A stretch of 64,000 nt of DNA from Bradyrhizobium manausense (lineage in GTDB: Bacteria > Pseudomonadota > Alphaproteobacteria > Rhizobiales > Xanthobacteraceae): assembly GCF_018131105.1 (NCBI RefSeq), contig NZ_JAFCJI010000001.1, positions 3,446,001-3,510,000 on the forward strand. The letters are read 5' to 3'. Under the pieces are notes generated by a model. That model worked only from the letters and a program-made list of their open reading frames with translations, was not told the DNA's origin and made no database searches. The position numbers and the translations under genes were made by a program. Position 1 is the stretch's first letter, and each line of letters opens with the position of its first letter. Shown here one piece after another: positions 44,232 to 55,021 of the stretch.

Positions 44232-45176
44232 TCATGCGCCCCCAACCATCGGAGCAAGCGCCCGGAACACGACCTCGGCCAGCAGGGTCGCGAACAGCGC
44301 GAACAGATACAGGATCGAGAAGGCGAACAGCTTGCGGGTCGCGCGCAGCGACTGGCTGCGTTCGCGGCGCATATAGACGTTGATCGCGAGCACCAGCATG
44401 CCGGCGCCGAGCACCAGCGAAGTGATGCCGTAAATGGCGTCGAAATAGCCAAGCGCCCAGGGCGCGGCAGCGACCGCGATCAGCACGACGGTGTAGAGCA
44501 GGATCTGGAGGCGGGTCGCGTCGGGGCCGGCGACATTGGGCAGCATCGGAATGCCGGCGCGCGCGTAGTCGTCGGAACGGAACAGCGCCAGCGCCCAGAA
44601 GTGCGGCGGCGTCCAGAAGAAGATGATGGCGAACAGCAGCAGCGGCTCGACGTCGACCCTGCCGGTCACGGCGGCCCAGGCCACCACCGGCGGCAGCGCA
44701 CCGGCGGCGCCGCCGATCACGATGTTCTGCGCGGTCCAGCGCTTCAGGCCCATCGTGTAAATCACGACATAGAAGAAGATGGTGAAGGCGAGCAGCGCAC
44801 CCGCGATCCAGTTGACGAGGATGCCGAGCGTCATCACCGAGAAGAAGGCGAGCGTCATGCCGAACGCCATCGCCTCGGGCTTGGTGATGCGGCCGCGTGG
44901 GATCGGACGGTTTGCCGTGCGTGACATCTTCGAGTCGATGTCGCCCTCGAGCGCCATGTTGAGCGCGCCGGAAGCGCCGGCACCGACGGCGATGCAAAGC
45001 AGCGAGGTGATCGCGAGCACCCAGTGGAAGTGTCCGGGCGCCATGGCCATCCCGACCAGCGCGGTGAAGATCACGAGCGACATCACCCGCGGCTTGAGCA
45101 GCGCGAGATAGTCACCAACCTCCGCTTCGGAGATGCGGGGATTGATGTCGATGGCGTTCTGGTCGAGGACGGACAC
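44232..45176 (-). CDS. ctaB: Protoheme IX farnesyltransferase (haem O synthase)
   Basis: The product has 314 residues and about nine membrane helices. It is a UbiA-family prenyltransferase with the Mg/diphosphate-binding N-x3-D-x2-D-like region [19 protein letters not shown] and the second acidic loop [15 protein letters not shown]. It attaches farnesyl to haem b, making haem O, the precursor of haem a for the adjacent oxidase. Confidence 0.96.
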   Translation of the reverse strand: MSVLDQNAIDINPRISEAEVGDYLALLKPRVMSLVIFTALVGMAMAPGHFHWVLAITSLLCIAVGAGASGALNMALEGDIDSKMSRTANRPIPRGRITKPEAMAFGMTLAFFSVMTLGILVNWIAGALLAFTIFFYVVIYTMGLKRWTAQNIVIGGAAGALPPVVAWAAVTGRVDVEPLLLFAIIFFWTPPHFWALALFRSDDYARAGIPMLPNVAGPDATRLQILLYTVVLIAVAAAPWALGYFDAIYGITSLVLGAGMLVLAINVYMRRERSQSLRATRKLFAFSILYLFALFATLLAEVVFRALAPMVGGA

Positions 45177-45236
45177 TAGTTCAACTCGCTTCGTTCTAGA
45201 GCCGCGGCGCCCGTCTCGGGCGCCGCGGGAGTTGGC

Positions 45237-46934
<1,698 letters not shown>

Positions 46935-46953
46935 TCAAGCCGTCGCCCGGCGC

Positions 46954-47808
46954 TTACTGCGTCGGGCCGGCTGCGGAGGCGAAAGTGCTGGTGCCGCCGC
47001 TCGCAAACTTCTTCTTCGCCGATTCAACCCAGGAAGCGAATTCCTGGTCGTTCACCACGCGAATCGCGATCGGCATGAAGGCGTGGTCCTTGCCGCAGAG
47101 TTCCGAACACTGACCGTAGAACATGCCGGTCTTGGTGGCCTTGAACCAGGTCTCGTTCAGCCGGCCCGGAATGGCGTCGATCTTGACGCCGAAGGCCGGC
47201 ATCGCGAACGCGTGGATGACGTCGGCGCCGGTAACCTGCACGCGAATCACCTTGTTGACCGGCACCACCATCTCGTTGTCGACGCCGAGCAGCCGGGGCT
47301 GCTTGTCCTGGGCCATCAGCGAGTCGAACTCGAACTTGCCGTTATCGGGATAGGCATAGGACCAGTACCACTGCTTGCCGGTCGCCTTGATCGTCAGATC
47401 CGCCTTCGGCACGTCGAGCTCGAGGAACAGCAGGCGGAACGACGGCACCGCGATGCCGACCAGGATCAGCACCGGCACCAGGGTCCACACAACCTCGATC
47501 AACGTGTTGTGAGTGGTCCGCGACGGCACCGGATTGGCCTTCGAGTTGAACTTCACGACCACGATCACGAGCAGCGCCAGAACGAACAGCGTGATCACGA
47601 TGATCAGGTAGGACAGGAAATTGTGGAACCAGACGATATTGTCCATCACCGGGGAACCCGATGGCTGCAGGTGCCACTCCCACGCCTCAGGTTGACCGAG
47701 CTCGGCAAATGCCGTGCCGCCCGTCGCCAACGTGATGCCAGCCGCCACCAAGGCGATGGTGGCCAATCCCAGCAAATGCCGGCCCACCCGACTCATCGAC
47801 ATCCTCAT
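46954..47808 (-). CDS. ctaC: Cytochrome c oxidase subunit II (CuA subunit)
   Basis: The product has 284 residues. The start is ambiguous among ATGs at 47808, 47802 and 47796; the last has GAGG upstream. A signal peptide (LATIALVAAGITLATGG) is followed by two membrane helices, then a periplasmic cupredoxin domain with WYWSYAYPD and the CuA ligands in GQCSELCGKDHAFMPI. It accepts electrons from cytochrome c. First gene of the aa3 operon; also called coxB. Confidence 0.96.
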   Translation of the reverse strand: MRMSMSRVGRHLLGLATIALVAAGITLATGGTAFAELGQPEAWEWHLQPSGSPVMDNIVWFHNFLSYLIIVITLFVLALLVIVVVKFNSKANPVPSRTTHNTLIEVVWTLVPVLILVGIAVPSFRLLFLELDVPKADLTIKATGKQWYWSYAYPDNGKFEFDSLMAQDKQPRLLGVDNEMVVPVNKVIRVQVTGADVIHAFAMPAFGVKIDAIPGRLNETWFKATKTGMFYGQCSELCGKDHAFMPIAIRVVNDQEFASWVESAKKKFASGGTSTFASAAGPTQ

Positions 47809-48254
47809 GCCGTTCGCGCTCCCCTTACGAAATCACCCCAAGTGCGCTCCCCTCTTGTTGGGAAACGCTTATTCGATCCGCCCGTCTGACAAGCCGCCGC
47901 TCAAGAATACCTCTAAGAGGAACTGGGGCCGATCGCTAGAACGCCGAAATCAAGCCTCTCAAACCATAATTCTTGATCTATCGCAATGCAGTCTTGAGCC
48001 CCTGTTGTCAGCCATCACCCGCAAGATATTTCCCAGCAAGATCAGACAAAAATACCACCTGCCGGGATGCCGCGGCTTGACAGCCGGATTGCCCGCTGTA
48101 GGCACAGGCGCAGGGCCCCGCAGGAACCTGATTCGTGGCGGCAATGACGGCCAAGGCGGCGCGGAATTTGCTTGTAAATTGCCTTCAAGACGCCGTCATT
48201 CCCGTATCAGTCCACCAGCGCGAGCGACCCGAGCGAGCAGAGGGACCGACCCCG
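47809..48254. other. Divergent upstream region of the aa3 oxidase operon and the ialB gene
   Basis: About 446 bp, AT-richer than its surroundings. It holds a FixK-like box (47973-47986). Short frames here have no RBS or family likeness. No clear sigma-70 promoter can be fixed by eye. Confidence 0.55.
47973..47986. promoter_or_regulatory. Candidate FixK/FNR-type box upstream of ctaC
   Basis: TTGATCTATCGCAA fits the TTG(A/C)-N6-(T/G)CAA pattern; the - strand reads TTGC-N6-TCAA. It lies 165 bp before ctaC. One half-site departs from the perfect palindrome, so support is moderate. Confidence 0.4.
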
Positions 48255-48800
48255 ATGGGGCTTTCGAGATGCATGGCAAGATTGGCTCTCCGGCCGACTG
48301 ACGGTCTCACGACGCTGATCGGCCTCCTGGCTGTCGCCCTCTTCCTTGCGCTACCCGGTGATGCCCATGCGCAGGGCGCGGTGCGCTCCGTGCATGGCGA
48401 CTGGCAGATTCGTTGCGATACCCCGCCGGGCGCCCAGGCCGAGCAATGCGCCCTGATCCAGAGCGTGGTGGCGGAAGACCGCTCCAATGCCGGCCTCACC
48501 GTGATCGTGCTCAAGACCGCCGACCAGAAGAGCCGCCTGATGCGCGTGGTCGCCCCGCTCGGCGTGCTGCTGCCCTCAGGCCTCGGGCTCAAGCTCGACA
48601 ACCAGGACGTCGGCCGCGCCGGCTTCGTCCGCTGCCTGCCCAATGGCTGCGTCGCCGAGGTCGTCATGGACGACAAGCTGCTCGGCCAGCTCCGCAGCGC
48701 CAAGACCGCGACCTTCATCATCTTCGAGACGCCCGAGGAAGGCATCGGTTTCCCGCTCAGCCTGAACGGGCTCGGCGAGGGCTATGACAAGCTGCCGTAG
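48255..48800 (+). CDS. Invasion-associated locus B (IalB) family protein
   Basis: The product has 181 residues from the ATG at 48255, with GAGCAGAGGGA upstream. A signal peptide (LIGLLAVALFLALPGDAHA-QG) leads to the IalB domain: VHGDWQIRCDTPPGAQAEQC, LMRVVAPLGVLLPSGLGLKL, and RCLPNGCVAEVVMD. IalB proteins are periplasmic; in Bartonella the founder aids erythrocyte invasion, but in free-living rhizobia the role is unknown. Four cysteines in two pairs suggest disulfides. Confidence 0.88.
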   Translation: MGLSRCMARLALRPTDGLTTLIGLLAVALFLALPGDAHAQGAVRSVHGDWQIRCDTPPGAQAEQCALIQSVVAEDRSNAGLTVIVLKTADQKSRLMRVVAPLGVLLPSGLGLKLDNQDVGRAGFVRCLPNGCVAEVVMDDKLLGQLRSAKTATFIIFETPEEGIGFPLSLNGLGEGYDKLP

Positions 48801-48910
48801 GGCTAGGGCCGCAGCGAACCTATTGTTTCCGTAATATGAGGCGTCGCGCCCTCGCGGAACCGATCCGAAACCATTATCTTGCCTCACATCCCCCGATAAT
48901 GGACGGACGC

Positions 48911-50338
48911 ATGACCAACCCTGCCACAACCTCCCTGCTCGACCGCGCCAATCTCGACCGCGACCAGGTTCGCAACGAGGTCGCGCGCGGGCTTGCCGGT
49001 GCCGACGACGGCGAATTGTTCCTCGAATACAGCCAGACCGAAGCGCTGATGTTCGACAATGGGCGGCTGAAGCAGGCGACCTACGATACCTCACAAGGAT
49101 TCGGCCTGCGTGCCGTCAAGGACGACGCGGTCGGATATGCGCATTCCTCCGACGTGTCGCTGCCGGCGCTGATTCGCGCCGCCGACGCAGTCGCGGCCGT
49201 CCGCGGCGGCTATTCCGGCAGCTTCTCCGCTCCGCCAGCGCACACCAACGTGCGGCTTTATAGCGACGACAATCCGCTCGACGCGCCGGGCTTCGAGACA
49301 AAGGTCAAACTGCTCGCCGAGATCGACGCTTATCTGCGCGACAAGGATCCGCGGGTGCGGCAGGTCAGCGTCAGCCTGGGTGCGACCTGGCAGGTGGTCG
49401 AGATCCTGCGGCCCGACGGCGAAAGCTATCGCGATATCCGCCCCCTGGTGCGCGTCAACGTCTCCGTCGTCGCCGGCCAGGGTGACCGCCAGGAGAGCGG
49501 CAGCAAGGGCTATGGCGGCCGGGCCGGCTACGCCGAGTTCATCGAGAGCAAGAACTGGCGCGACGCCGCCGATGGCGCGCTGCGCGAGGCACTCGTCAAT
49601 CTGGAATCGATTCCCGCGCCCGCCGGTGAAATGGACGTCGTGCTCGGGGCCGGCTGGCCCGGCGTGATGCTGCACGAAGCTGTCGGCCATGGCCTTGAGG
49701 GCGACTTCAACCGCAAGAAAACCTCGGCGTTTGCCGGTCTGATGGGCCAGCAGGTTGCCGCCAAGGGCGTCACCGTTGTGGACGACGGCACCATCGCCTC
49801 GCGGCGCGGCTCGCTGTCGATCGACGACGAGGGCACACCGACCAACCGCACAGTGTTGATCGAGGACGGCATCCTGGTCGGCTACATGCAGGACCGCCAG
49901 AACGCGCGGTTGATGAACATGAAGCCGACCGGCAACGGCCGGCGCCAGGGCTACGCCCATGTGCCGATGCCGCGCATGACCAACACCTACATGCTCGCGG
50001 GCGACCGCGACCCGGCCGAGATTCTCGCGTCGGTGAAGAATGGCGTGTTTGCCGCGAATTTCGGCGGCGGACAGGTCGATATCACCTCGGGCAAATACGT
50101 CTTCCAGTGCACCGAGGCCTACAAGATCGAGAACGGCAAGATCGGCGCGCCGCTGAAGGGCGCCATGCTGATCGGCAACGGGCCGACCGACCTGCATCGC
50201 ATCCGCATGATCGGCAACGATCTCGCGCTCGATACCGGCATCGGCACCTGCGGCAAGAACGGTCAGGGCGTGCCTGTTGGTGTCGGCCAGCCGTCGCTTC
50301 TGATGGAACGCATTACGGTGGGTGGAACGGGCGGATGA
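48911..50338 (+). CDS. tldD: TldD-type metalloprotease
   Basis: The product has 475 residues from the ATG at 48911 (48899 and 48836 are open alternatives without better RBS). The zinc motif HEAVGH is at about residue 257 in GVMLHEAVGHGLEGD; KPTGNGRRQGYAHVPMPRMT and CGKNGQGVPVGVGQPSLLM near the C-terminus are TldD hallmarks. TldD works with PmbA/TldE to degrade or mature small peptides. No PmbA is adjacent. Stop overlaps the lepB start (ATGA). Confidence 0.94.
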   Translation: MTNPATTSLLDRANLDRDQVRNEVARGLAGADDGELFLEYSQTEALMFDNGRLKQATYDTSQGFGLRAVKDDAVGYAHSSDVSLPALIRAADAVAAVRGGYSGSFSAPPAHTNVRLYSDDNPLDAPGFETKVKLLAEIDAYLRDKDPRVRQVSVSLGATWQVVEILRPDGESYRDIRPLVRVNVSVVAGQGDRQESGSKGYGGRAGYAEFIESKNWRDAADGALREALVNLESIPAPAGEMDVVLGAGWPGVMLHEAVGHGLEGDFNRKKTSAFAGLMGQQVAAKGVTVVDDGTIASRRGSLSIDDEGTPTNRTVLIEDGILVGYMQDRQNARLMNMKPTGNGRRQGYAHVPMPRMTNTYMLAGDRDPAEILASVKNGVFAANFGGGQVDITSGKYVFQCTEAYKIENGKIGAPLKGAMLIGNGPTDLHRIRMIGNDLALDTGIGTCGKNGQGVPVGVGQPSLLMERITVGGTGG

Positions 50339-51111
50339 GCGTTGAGAAAGTGACTGTCACCCCCAAGCGGAAGAGCAGCGGCTGGGCCGGTCAGCTCGCG
50401 CAACTCGCCGGCATCGTCGCCGCGGTCTTCATCGCCAAGGGCGCGCTGGCCGAACCGTTCTACGTGCCGTCGGGCTCGATGGAGCCGACGCTGCTGATCG
50501 GCGACGCCCTGCTCGCTTCGAAATTCCCCTATGGCTACGGCACCTCGTCACTGCCGATCCAGATCAACCTGCCGGAAACAGGGCGCGTGTTCGCGGAGAC
50601 GCCCAAGGCGGGCGACGTCGTCGTGTTTCGCTGGCCCGGCGACCGCTCGCAGGCCTGGGTCAAGCGCGTCGTCGGCCTGCCCGGTGACCGCATCCAGATG
50701 CGACAGGGGCAGCTCTTCATCAACGATCGCCCCGCCGAACTGAAGCCGGATGGCGTTGGCGCCGCCGAGGACGACAATGGCGGCAGCGAGCCCGCCTACC
50801 GATACGTCGAGACGCTGCCGAACGGCGTCAAGCACCTGATCTTCAAGATGCGTGACAATGGCCCGCTCGACAACACGCCGGAAGTGACGGTGCCGCCGGG
50901 CCATCTGTTCGTGCTCGGCGACAACCGAGACAATTCGGCCGACAGCCGCGTGCCGCTGCGCTCCGGCGGCGTTGGCCTGCTCCCGGTCGACAATCTCGTC
51001 GGCCGCGCAGACGCGGTGCTCGGCTCCTGGGATCTCGGCATGCGCGGCCAGCCGGTCTGGACTTGGCTCTCCGGCTTCCGCCTCGCCCGGTTCTTCACCG
51101 CCGTACACTGA
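50335..51111 (+). CDS. lepB: Signal peptidase I
   Basis: The product has 258 residues from the ATG at 50335, overlapping the tldD stop. One N-terminal membrane helix (LAQLAGIVAAVFIAKGALAE) is followed by the catalytic Ser48 in PSGSMEPTLL and the general base Lys110 in WVKRVVGLPGDRI; box E is GHLFVLGDNRDNSADSR. It cleaves Sec and Tat signal peptides on the periplasmic face. Bradyrhizobia commonly hold more than one lepB. Confidence 0.94.
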   Translation: MSVEKVTVTPKRKSSGWAGQLAQLAGIVAAVFIAKGALAEPFYVPSGSMEPTLLIGDALLASKFPYGYGTSSLPIQINLPETGRVFAETPKAGDVVVFRWPGDRSQAWVKRVVGLPGDRIQMRQGQLFINDRPAELKPDGVGAAEDDNGGSEPAYRYVETLPNGVKHLIFKMRDNGPLDNTPEVTVPPGHLFVLGDNRDNSADSRVPLRSGGVGLLPVDNLVGRADAVLGSWDLGMRGQPVWTWLSGFRLARFFTAVH

Positions 51112-51134
51112 GCTGATCCCAAGGTCTTGATCGA

Positions 51135-51482
51135 ATGACCTTCGACGACGTCAGAAAATTTGTGCTGACGTGGCCGGAGGTCGAGGACGGCACCTCCTAC
51201 GGCACGCCCGCGCTAAAAGTGCGCAAGAAGATGCTGGCGCGCCTGAAAGAGGATGGCGACAGCCTGGTGATGCCTGACGTCCCGATCGACGAGCGCGCGA
51301 TGCTGGTCGAGAGCCAGCCGAAGATCTTCTATCTCACCGACCACTATGCCGATTATCCGATCGTGCTGATTCGGCTCTCGAAGGCGAAGCGCATGATCGT
51401 GGAACCGCTGCTGCGGCGGCGTTGGCGAGCGCTGGCCTCGAAGGCGGCGCGAGCGGATTATGATGCGCGCGCAAAGGCGTGA
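51135..51482 (+). CDS. MmcQ/YjbR-family protein
   Basis: The product has 115 residues. The YjbR fold is readable: FDDVRKFVLTWPEVEDGTSY, GTPALKVRKKMLARLKEDGD, then a C-terminal LRRRWRALASKAARADYDAR. It is described as a small double-wing DNA-binding-like fold with no proven role. It lies 23 bp after lepB. The stop overlaps an alternative GTG start of the next gene. Confidence 0.85.
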   Translation: MTFDDVRKFVLTWPEVEDGTSYGTPALKVRKKMLARLKEDGDSLVMPDVPIDERAMLVESQPKIFYLTDHYADYPIVLIRLSKAKRMIVEPLLRRRWRALASKAARADYDARAKA

Positions 51483-51487
51483 CGCAC

Positions 51488-52057
51488 ATGATGGATGAAT
51501 CCCGCTTCATCGCGCTGGCGCTGAAGAACCCGGTCAACGTTGCGATCATCGACGAGCTACATCGACTCGCGCTGCCGGATGCATGGTTGGTCTCGGGATG
51601 CCTCGTGCAATCGGTGTGGAATGTGCTCACCGGGCGCGTCATCGATCATGGCATCGCCGATTACGACGTCTTCTATTTCGATCCAGATACGTCATGGGGC
51701 GCAGAGGACGCCGTGATCCGCAAGCTACAGGCCCGGCTCGATCATCTCGGCGCCAAGATCGAGACCCGCAACCAGGCACGCGTGCATCTGTGGTACCCGG
51801 CCAAGCACGGCCTGCCCTATCCGCCGCTGTCGTGCTCGATTGACGGCATCGGCCGCTTCCTCACGCAGAACACGCAACTCGGCGTGAAGCGCACGGACAG
51901 CGGTTTCGACGTCTATGCGCCGCACGGCTTCGATGACGTCGCAGGCCTGATCGTCCGACCCAATCCGGGCCCGAATTTTTCCGCGGCGAACTACGCGGCG
52001 AAGGCGGCCCGATGGAAGACGCGTTGGCCTGAGCTCACGGTGATCGCGCCGCAGTGA
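51488..52057 (+). CDS. Nucleotidyltransferase-like protein (DUF925 type)
   Basis: The product has 189 residues from the ATG at 51488, ten bases after AAAGG; a GTG at 51479 overlaps the previous stop and is a possible alternative. Motifs of the family: LPDAWLVSGCLVQSVWNVLT, then HGIADYDVFYFDPDTSW with the metal-binding D-x-D, and WYPAKHGLPYPPLSCSIDGI. It resembles polymerase-beta-fold nucleotidyltransferases of unknown substrate. Confidence 0.82.
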   Translation: MMDESRFIALALKNPVNVAIIDELHRLALPDAWLVSGCLVQSVWNVLTGRVIDHGIADYDVFYFDPDTSWGAEDAVIRKLQARLDHLGAKIETRNQARVHLWYPAKHGLPYPPLSCSIDGIGRFLTQNTQLGVKRTDSGFDVYAPHGFDDVAGLIVRPNPGPNFSAANYAAKAARWKTRWPELTVIAPQ

Positions 52058-52071
52058 GGCTTGATCCTCCT

Positions 52072-52151
52072 CGTCATTGCGAGCGCAGCGAAGCAATCCA
52101 GAGTCCCTCCGCGAAACCAGCCTGGATTGCTTCGCTGCGCTCGCAATGACG
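52072..52151. repeat. Intergenic palindrome, family A, copy 3
   Basis: CGTCATTGCGAGCGCAGCGA, then AGCAATCCAG, and the complement CTGGATTGCTTCGCTGCGCT then CGCAATGACG. It fills most of the gap between the convergent nucleotidyltransferase and PAN genes. Confidence 0.88.
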
Positions 52152-52167
52152 ATGGAGAGAGTTCGCG

Positions 52168-52746
52168 CTACCGCACCACGCCCGATGTGAACCCCGCCTT
52201 CCGCCGCGGCGGCTTGATATCCTTTTTCAGGAAGCAGCGCGCCTCACGCCCGGTATAGCCGGGCCGGGCATAGGTGAAGGCGCGGCACTTGTTGTCGGCG
52301 GTGCAGGCAGCCTTGCAGACGTCCTCGCCCTCGCCTTCCTTGAGATCGAAATTGCGCAAATCGCCACCGGGGCGGTCGATCGAGGTCTCCACGCCCTCGA
52401 CGCGCGGCTCGATCACGCCGGCACCGCGCACCCCGGAGATGCAGCAATTTGCAGGCTGTCGCGGCGGCACGGTGTTCTTGAGCCAGCACACGGCGGCGGC
52501 GCCGTCGATGTCAGGATAGCTGAAGCTCCACGCGCGGCAGCGGCGATCGCGCTCGCAGAGCAGCGCACAGTCCTCGGGATCACCCGATGTGACCGGCGCG
52601 TTGAAATAATCGCCGCCGGGCCGGTCGAACGCCGTCTGGGCGCGCGCGGGCACGCTCGCGAAGGCGAGCGACAGCAGCGTGGCGCACGCCACGACGCAAG
52701 CCAGGACCATGGCCATGACGGTCCCAGGCAGGCGGCCCTTCCCCAT
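52168..52746 (-). CDS. Secreted PAN/Apple-domain protein
   Basis: The product has 192 residues from the ATG at 52746; a TTG at 52809 is a weaker alternative. A signal peptide (VMAMVLACVVACATLLSLAF, cleavage ARA-QT) precedes two PAN-like modules, each starting FDRPGGDY / IDRPGGDL and carrying paired cysteines (CALLCERDRRCRAWSFSYPD; CKAACTADNKCRAFTYARPG). PAN domains bind protein or sugar. It is probably exported. Confidence 0.85.
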   Translation of the reverse strand: MGKGRLPGTVMAMVLACVVACATLLSLAFASVPARAQTAFDRPGGDYFNAPVTSGDPEDCALLCERDRRCRAWSFSYPDIDGAAAVCWLKNTVPPRQPANCCISGVRGAGVIEPRVEGVETSIDRPGGDLRNFDLKEGEGEDVCKAACTADNKCRAFTYARPGYTGREARCFLKKDIKPPRRKAGFTSGVVR

Positions 52747-52858
52747 CGAAACAGCTTTCGAGTTATTGACGGCGCTCACGTTTTTCGGCCCGTCATTTGA
52801 TCGCCGCAAACCTGTATGGGCGATGAACGGCCTAAAACCTGATCGTTGGCCTATTTGC

Positions 52859-52926
52859 CTAGAGGGTTTTCGAGCGAAGTGGGCACCGGTTCGCGTGAAG
52901 AAAATGCGTCAAAGACATGCATCTAG
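52859..52926. repeat. Dispersed repeat family D, copy 2 (supplies gshA stop)
   Basis: CTAGAGGGTTTTCGAGCGAA, then GTGGGCACCGGTTCGCGTG, AAGAAAATGCGTCAAA and a closing TCTAG. The closing CTAG gives the TAG stop of gshA on the - strand (52923-52925). Confidence 0.8.
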
Positions 52927-54293
52927 AACGCGTATTCCGCGTAAGCGGGTTCCACCGAGCCGTTCCAGGCCCCGTTGAACTTCTCGAGCATCTCCTCGGC
53001 CGGGGTCCGGCCGGAATCGATGATGCGATCGAGCGGCTCCAGATGCCGCGTTTCGTCGCGGCCGATCGCATCGATGCGGCCGCGGCGACGCAGGCCGGCA
53101 TGTGCCAGAACGAGGCATTCCTTGGCGATCTCGAACAGATAGCGATCCTTGATGCGCGCCTTGAAGCCGAAGCGCGGCACGTCGTCGCGCAGGGCCTGAC
53201 GCTCCGACGCGGTCCAGTGCTTCACCAGGTCCCAGGCGGCATCGAGCGACACATCGTCATAGAGCAGCCCGGCCCAGAACGCGGACAGCGCCGGCAGGCG
53301 GCCCCACGGGCCGCCGTCGGAGCCGCGCATCTCGAGATAACGCTTCAGCCGCACCTCGGGGAAGATCGTCGAGAGATGGTTGGCCCAGTCCGACAGCGTC
53401 GGACGCTCGCCGGGCAGGTTGTTGTTGCGGCCGTCGAAGAAGGCGCGGAACGAGGAGCCCGACACGTCGATGTAGTCCTCGTCGCGCTTGACGAAATACA
53501 TGGGCACGTCGAGCGCATAGTCGACATAGCGCTCAAAGCCCATGCCGTCCTCGAACGCCCACGGCATCATCCCGGCGCGGGCATTGTCGGTGTCGCGCCA
53601 GATCTCGGAGCGGAAGGAGAGGAAGCCGTTCGGCTTGCCTTCGGTGAACGGCGAGTTCGCGAACAGGGCGGTTGCGACCGGCTGGAGCGCCAGCGAGACG
53701 CGCAGCTTCTTGACCATGTCAGCTTCGGAGGAAAAGTCGAGATTGGTCTGCACCGTGCAGGTTCGGTACATCATGTCGAGGCCGTACTGGCCGACCTTCG
53801 GCATGTAATTGGTCATGATCTTGTAGCGGCCCTTGGGCATCACCGGGATGTCGGCGCGCGACCAGGACGGCGTCATGCCGAGGCCGAGGAAACCGATGCC
53901 GAGCGGTGTCGCGATCTCGCGCACCTGCGCCAGATGCGCCATCAGTTCGCTCTGGGTCTGATGCACGTTCTCGACCGGCGCGCCTGACAATTCGAACTGT
54001 CCGCCCGGCTCGAGCGAGATCGCGCCGCCGCCGGTGACGTCGTAGAGACCGATGATGTTGCCCTTCTCCATGATCGGCTCCCAGCCGAGCAGAAGCTTCA
54101 TGCCTTCGAGCAGGGCGCCGATGCCGCGCGCGCCCTCATACGGCACCGGACGGTGGCCTTCGAGCGTGAACGGCGTCTTCTCGTGCTCGGTGCCCATGCG
54201 GAATTCGGACGGGTCCTTGCAGCCTGCCTCGAACCACGCAACGAGTTCGTCGCGCGATTGCAGCGGCGTCATATCGATCTGGTCTCGCGCCAT
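52923..54293 (-). CDS. gshA: Glutamate-cysteine ligase
   Basis: The product has 456 residues, the size of the plant-type GCS2 ligases of alphaproteobacteria. Family stretches: GCKDPSEFRMGTEHEKTPFT, then GAISLEPGGQFELSGAP, MTNYMPKVGQYGLDMMYRTC and DNARAGMMPWAFEDGMGFER. It catalyses ATP-dependent gamma-glutamylcysteine formation, the first glutathione step, in the cytosol. Glutathione supplies the GST encoded at 55022. Its stop is inside repeat D. Confidence 0.95.
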   Translation of the reverse strand: MARDQIDMTPLQSRDELVAWFEAGCKDPSEFRMGTEHEKTPFTLEGHRPVPYEGARGIGALLEGMKLLLGWEPIMEKGNIIGLYDVTGGGAISLEPGGQFELSGAPVENVHQTQSELMAHLAQVREIATPLGIGFLGLGMTPSWSRADIPVMPKGRYKIMTNYMPKVGQYGLDMMYRTCTVQTNLDFSSEADMVKKLRVSLALQPVATALFANSPFTEGKPNGFLSFRSEIWRDTDNARAGMMPWAFEDGMGFERYVDYALDVPMYFVKRDEDYIDVSGSSFRAFFDGRNNNLPGERPTLSDWANHLSTIFPEVRLKRYLEMRGSDGGPWGRLPALSAFWAGLLYDDVSLDAAWDLVKHWTASERQALRDDVPRFGFKARIKDRYLFEIAKECLVLAHAGLRRRGRIDAIGRDETRHLEPLDRIIDSGRTPAEEMLEKFNGAWNGSVEPAYAEYAF

Positions 54294-54394
54294 ATCAAAC
54301 TCTAATCAAAAGGGCGCTTCGATCGAAGGCGCGCGGGTGACGGGGATGGTCCGCGAACCCACCGGGCGCGCGGACAAGCTGGTGTGCCGTGCGG

Positions 54395-54895
54395 TCATCG
54401 CGACGGCGAGGTTTCGTTGGCGTTGTTGACGACGGGCGGCAGTTTCATCTCGCCGCACGCGCAGCCCAGCCGGTCGAGCAGACCGCTGAGCTTGACGGCA
54501 TCGGCATCGGACAGTTTCGAGCCGACATATTTTTCGATCGCAGCCGAGTAGGCGCCCCACATCCGCTTCTGCAATTCGCGGCCGGCTTCCGTGATCTCCA
54601 CGAACTGGCCGCGCTTGTCGATCTTGCATTCGCGCCGGGCGGCAAGGCCTTCGTCGACCAGGCGGTCGATCAGGCGCGAGGTGGAGTATTGCGGGATCAG
54701 CATCTGCCGTTCGAGTTCCACCGGACGCAGTTCGCCGGAGGGCGCGCGCGACAATTCGAGCAGCGCGTCGTACCATGCCAGCGGCGGGAACCCGGCCTTC
54801 TTCAGGTCCTGCTCGACGCAGTCGAGCACACGGCTCTGAACCCGCATCAGGCGGATCCAGGCACTGGTTGCCTCGGTCGATGGTTTACGTTTCAT
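54395..54895 (-). CDS. MarR-family transcriptional regulator
   Basis: The product has 166 residues from the ATG at 54895 (a TTG at 54907 adds four). The MarR winged helix is at about 40-110: WYDALLELSRAPSGELRPVE, then LIPQYSTSRLIDRLVDEGLA and CKIDKRGQFVEITEAGRELQ. A CGCACGEM cysteine motif near the C-terminus could sense oxidants or metal. Divergent from the GST gene; two dyads between them are likely its operators. Confidence 0.88.
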   Translation of the reverse strand: MKRKPSTEATSAWIRLMRVQSRVLDCVEQDLKKAGFPPLAWYDALLELSRAPSGELRPVELERQMLIPQYSTSRLIDRLVDEGLAARRECKIDKRGQFVEITEAGRELQKRMWGAYSAAIEKYVGSKLSDADAVKLSGLLDRLGCACGEMKLPPVVNNANETSPSR

Positions 54896-54932
54896 GGTCC
54901 CGCTCAAACTCGTCGTCCGCTTCTTACCCCAT

Positions 54933-54950
54933 TTGATGCACCTGCATCAA
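54933..54950. promoter_or_regulatory. MarR operator candidate 1
   Basis: TTGATGCACCTGCATCAA is a perfect 8-bp dyad with two central bases, core ATGCA-N2-TGCAT, between the divergent marR and gst genes. Confidence 0.7.
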
Positions 54951-54962
54951 TCTTGACTATTT

Positions 54963-54976
54963 CATGCAGATGCATG
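54963..54976. promoter_or_regulatory. MarR operator candidate 2
   Basis: CATGCAGATGCATG repeats the ATGCA-N2-TGCAT core 28 bp downstream. A possible -35 (TTGACT, 54953-54958) sits between the two dyads, placing the second dyad in the promoter spacer of gst. Confidence 0.7.
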
Positions 54977-55021
54977 TAGGCGTTCTTTCGCCCCAACCAA
55001 GCGTCAAGAGGAGGAACTTCC

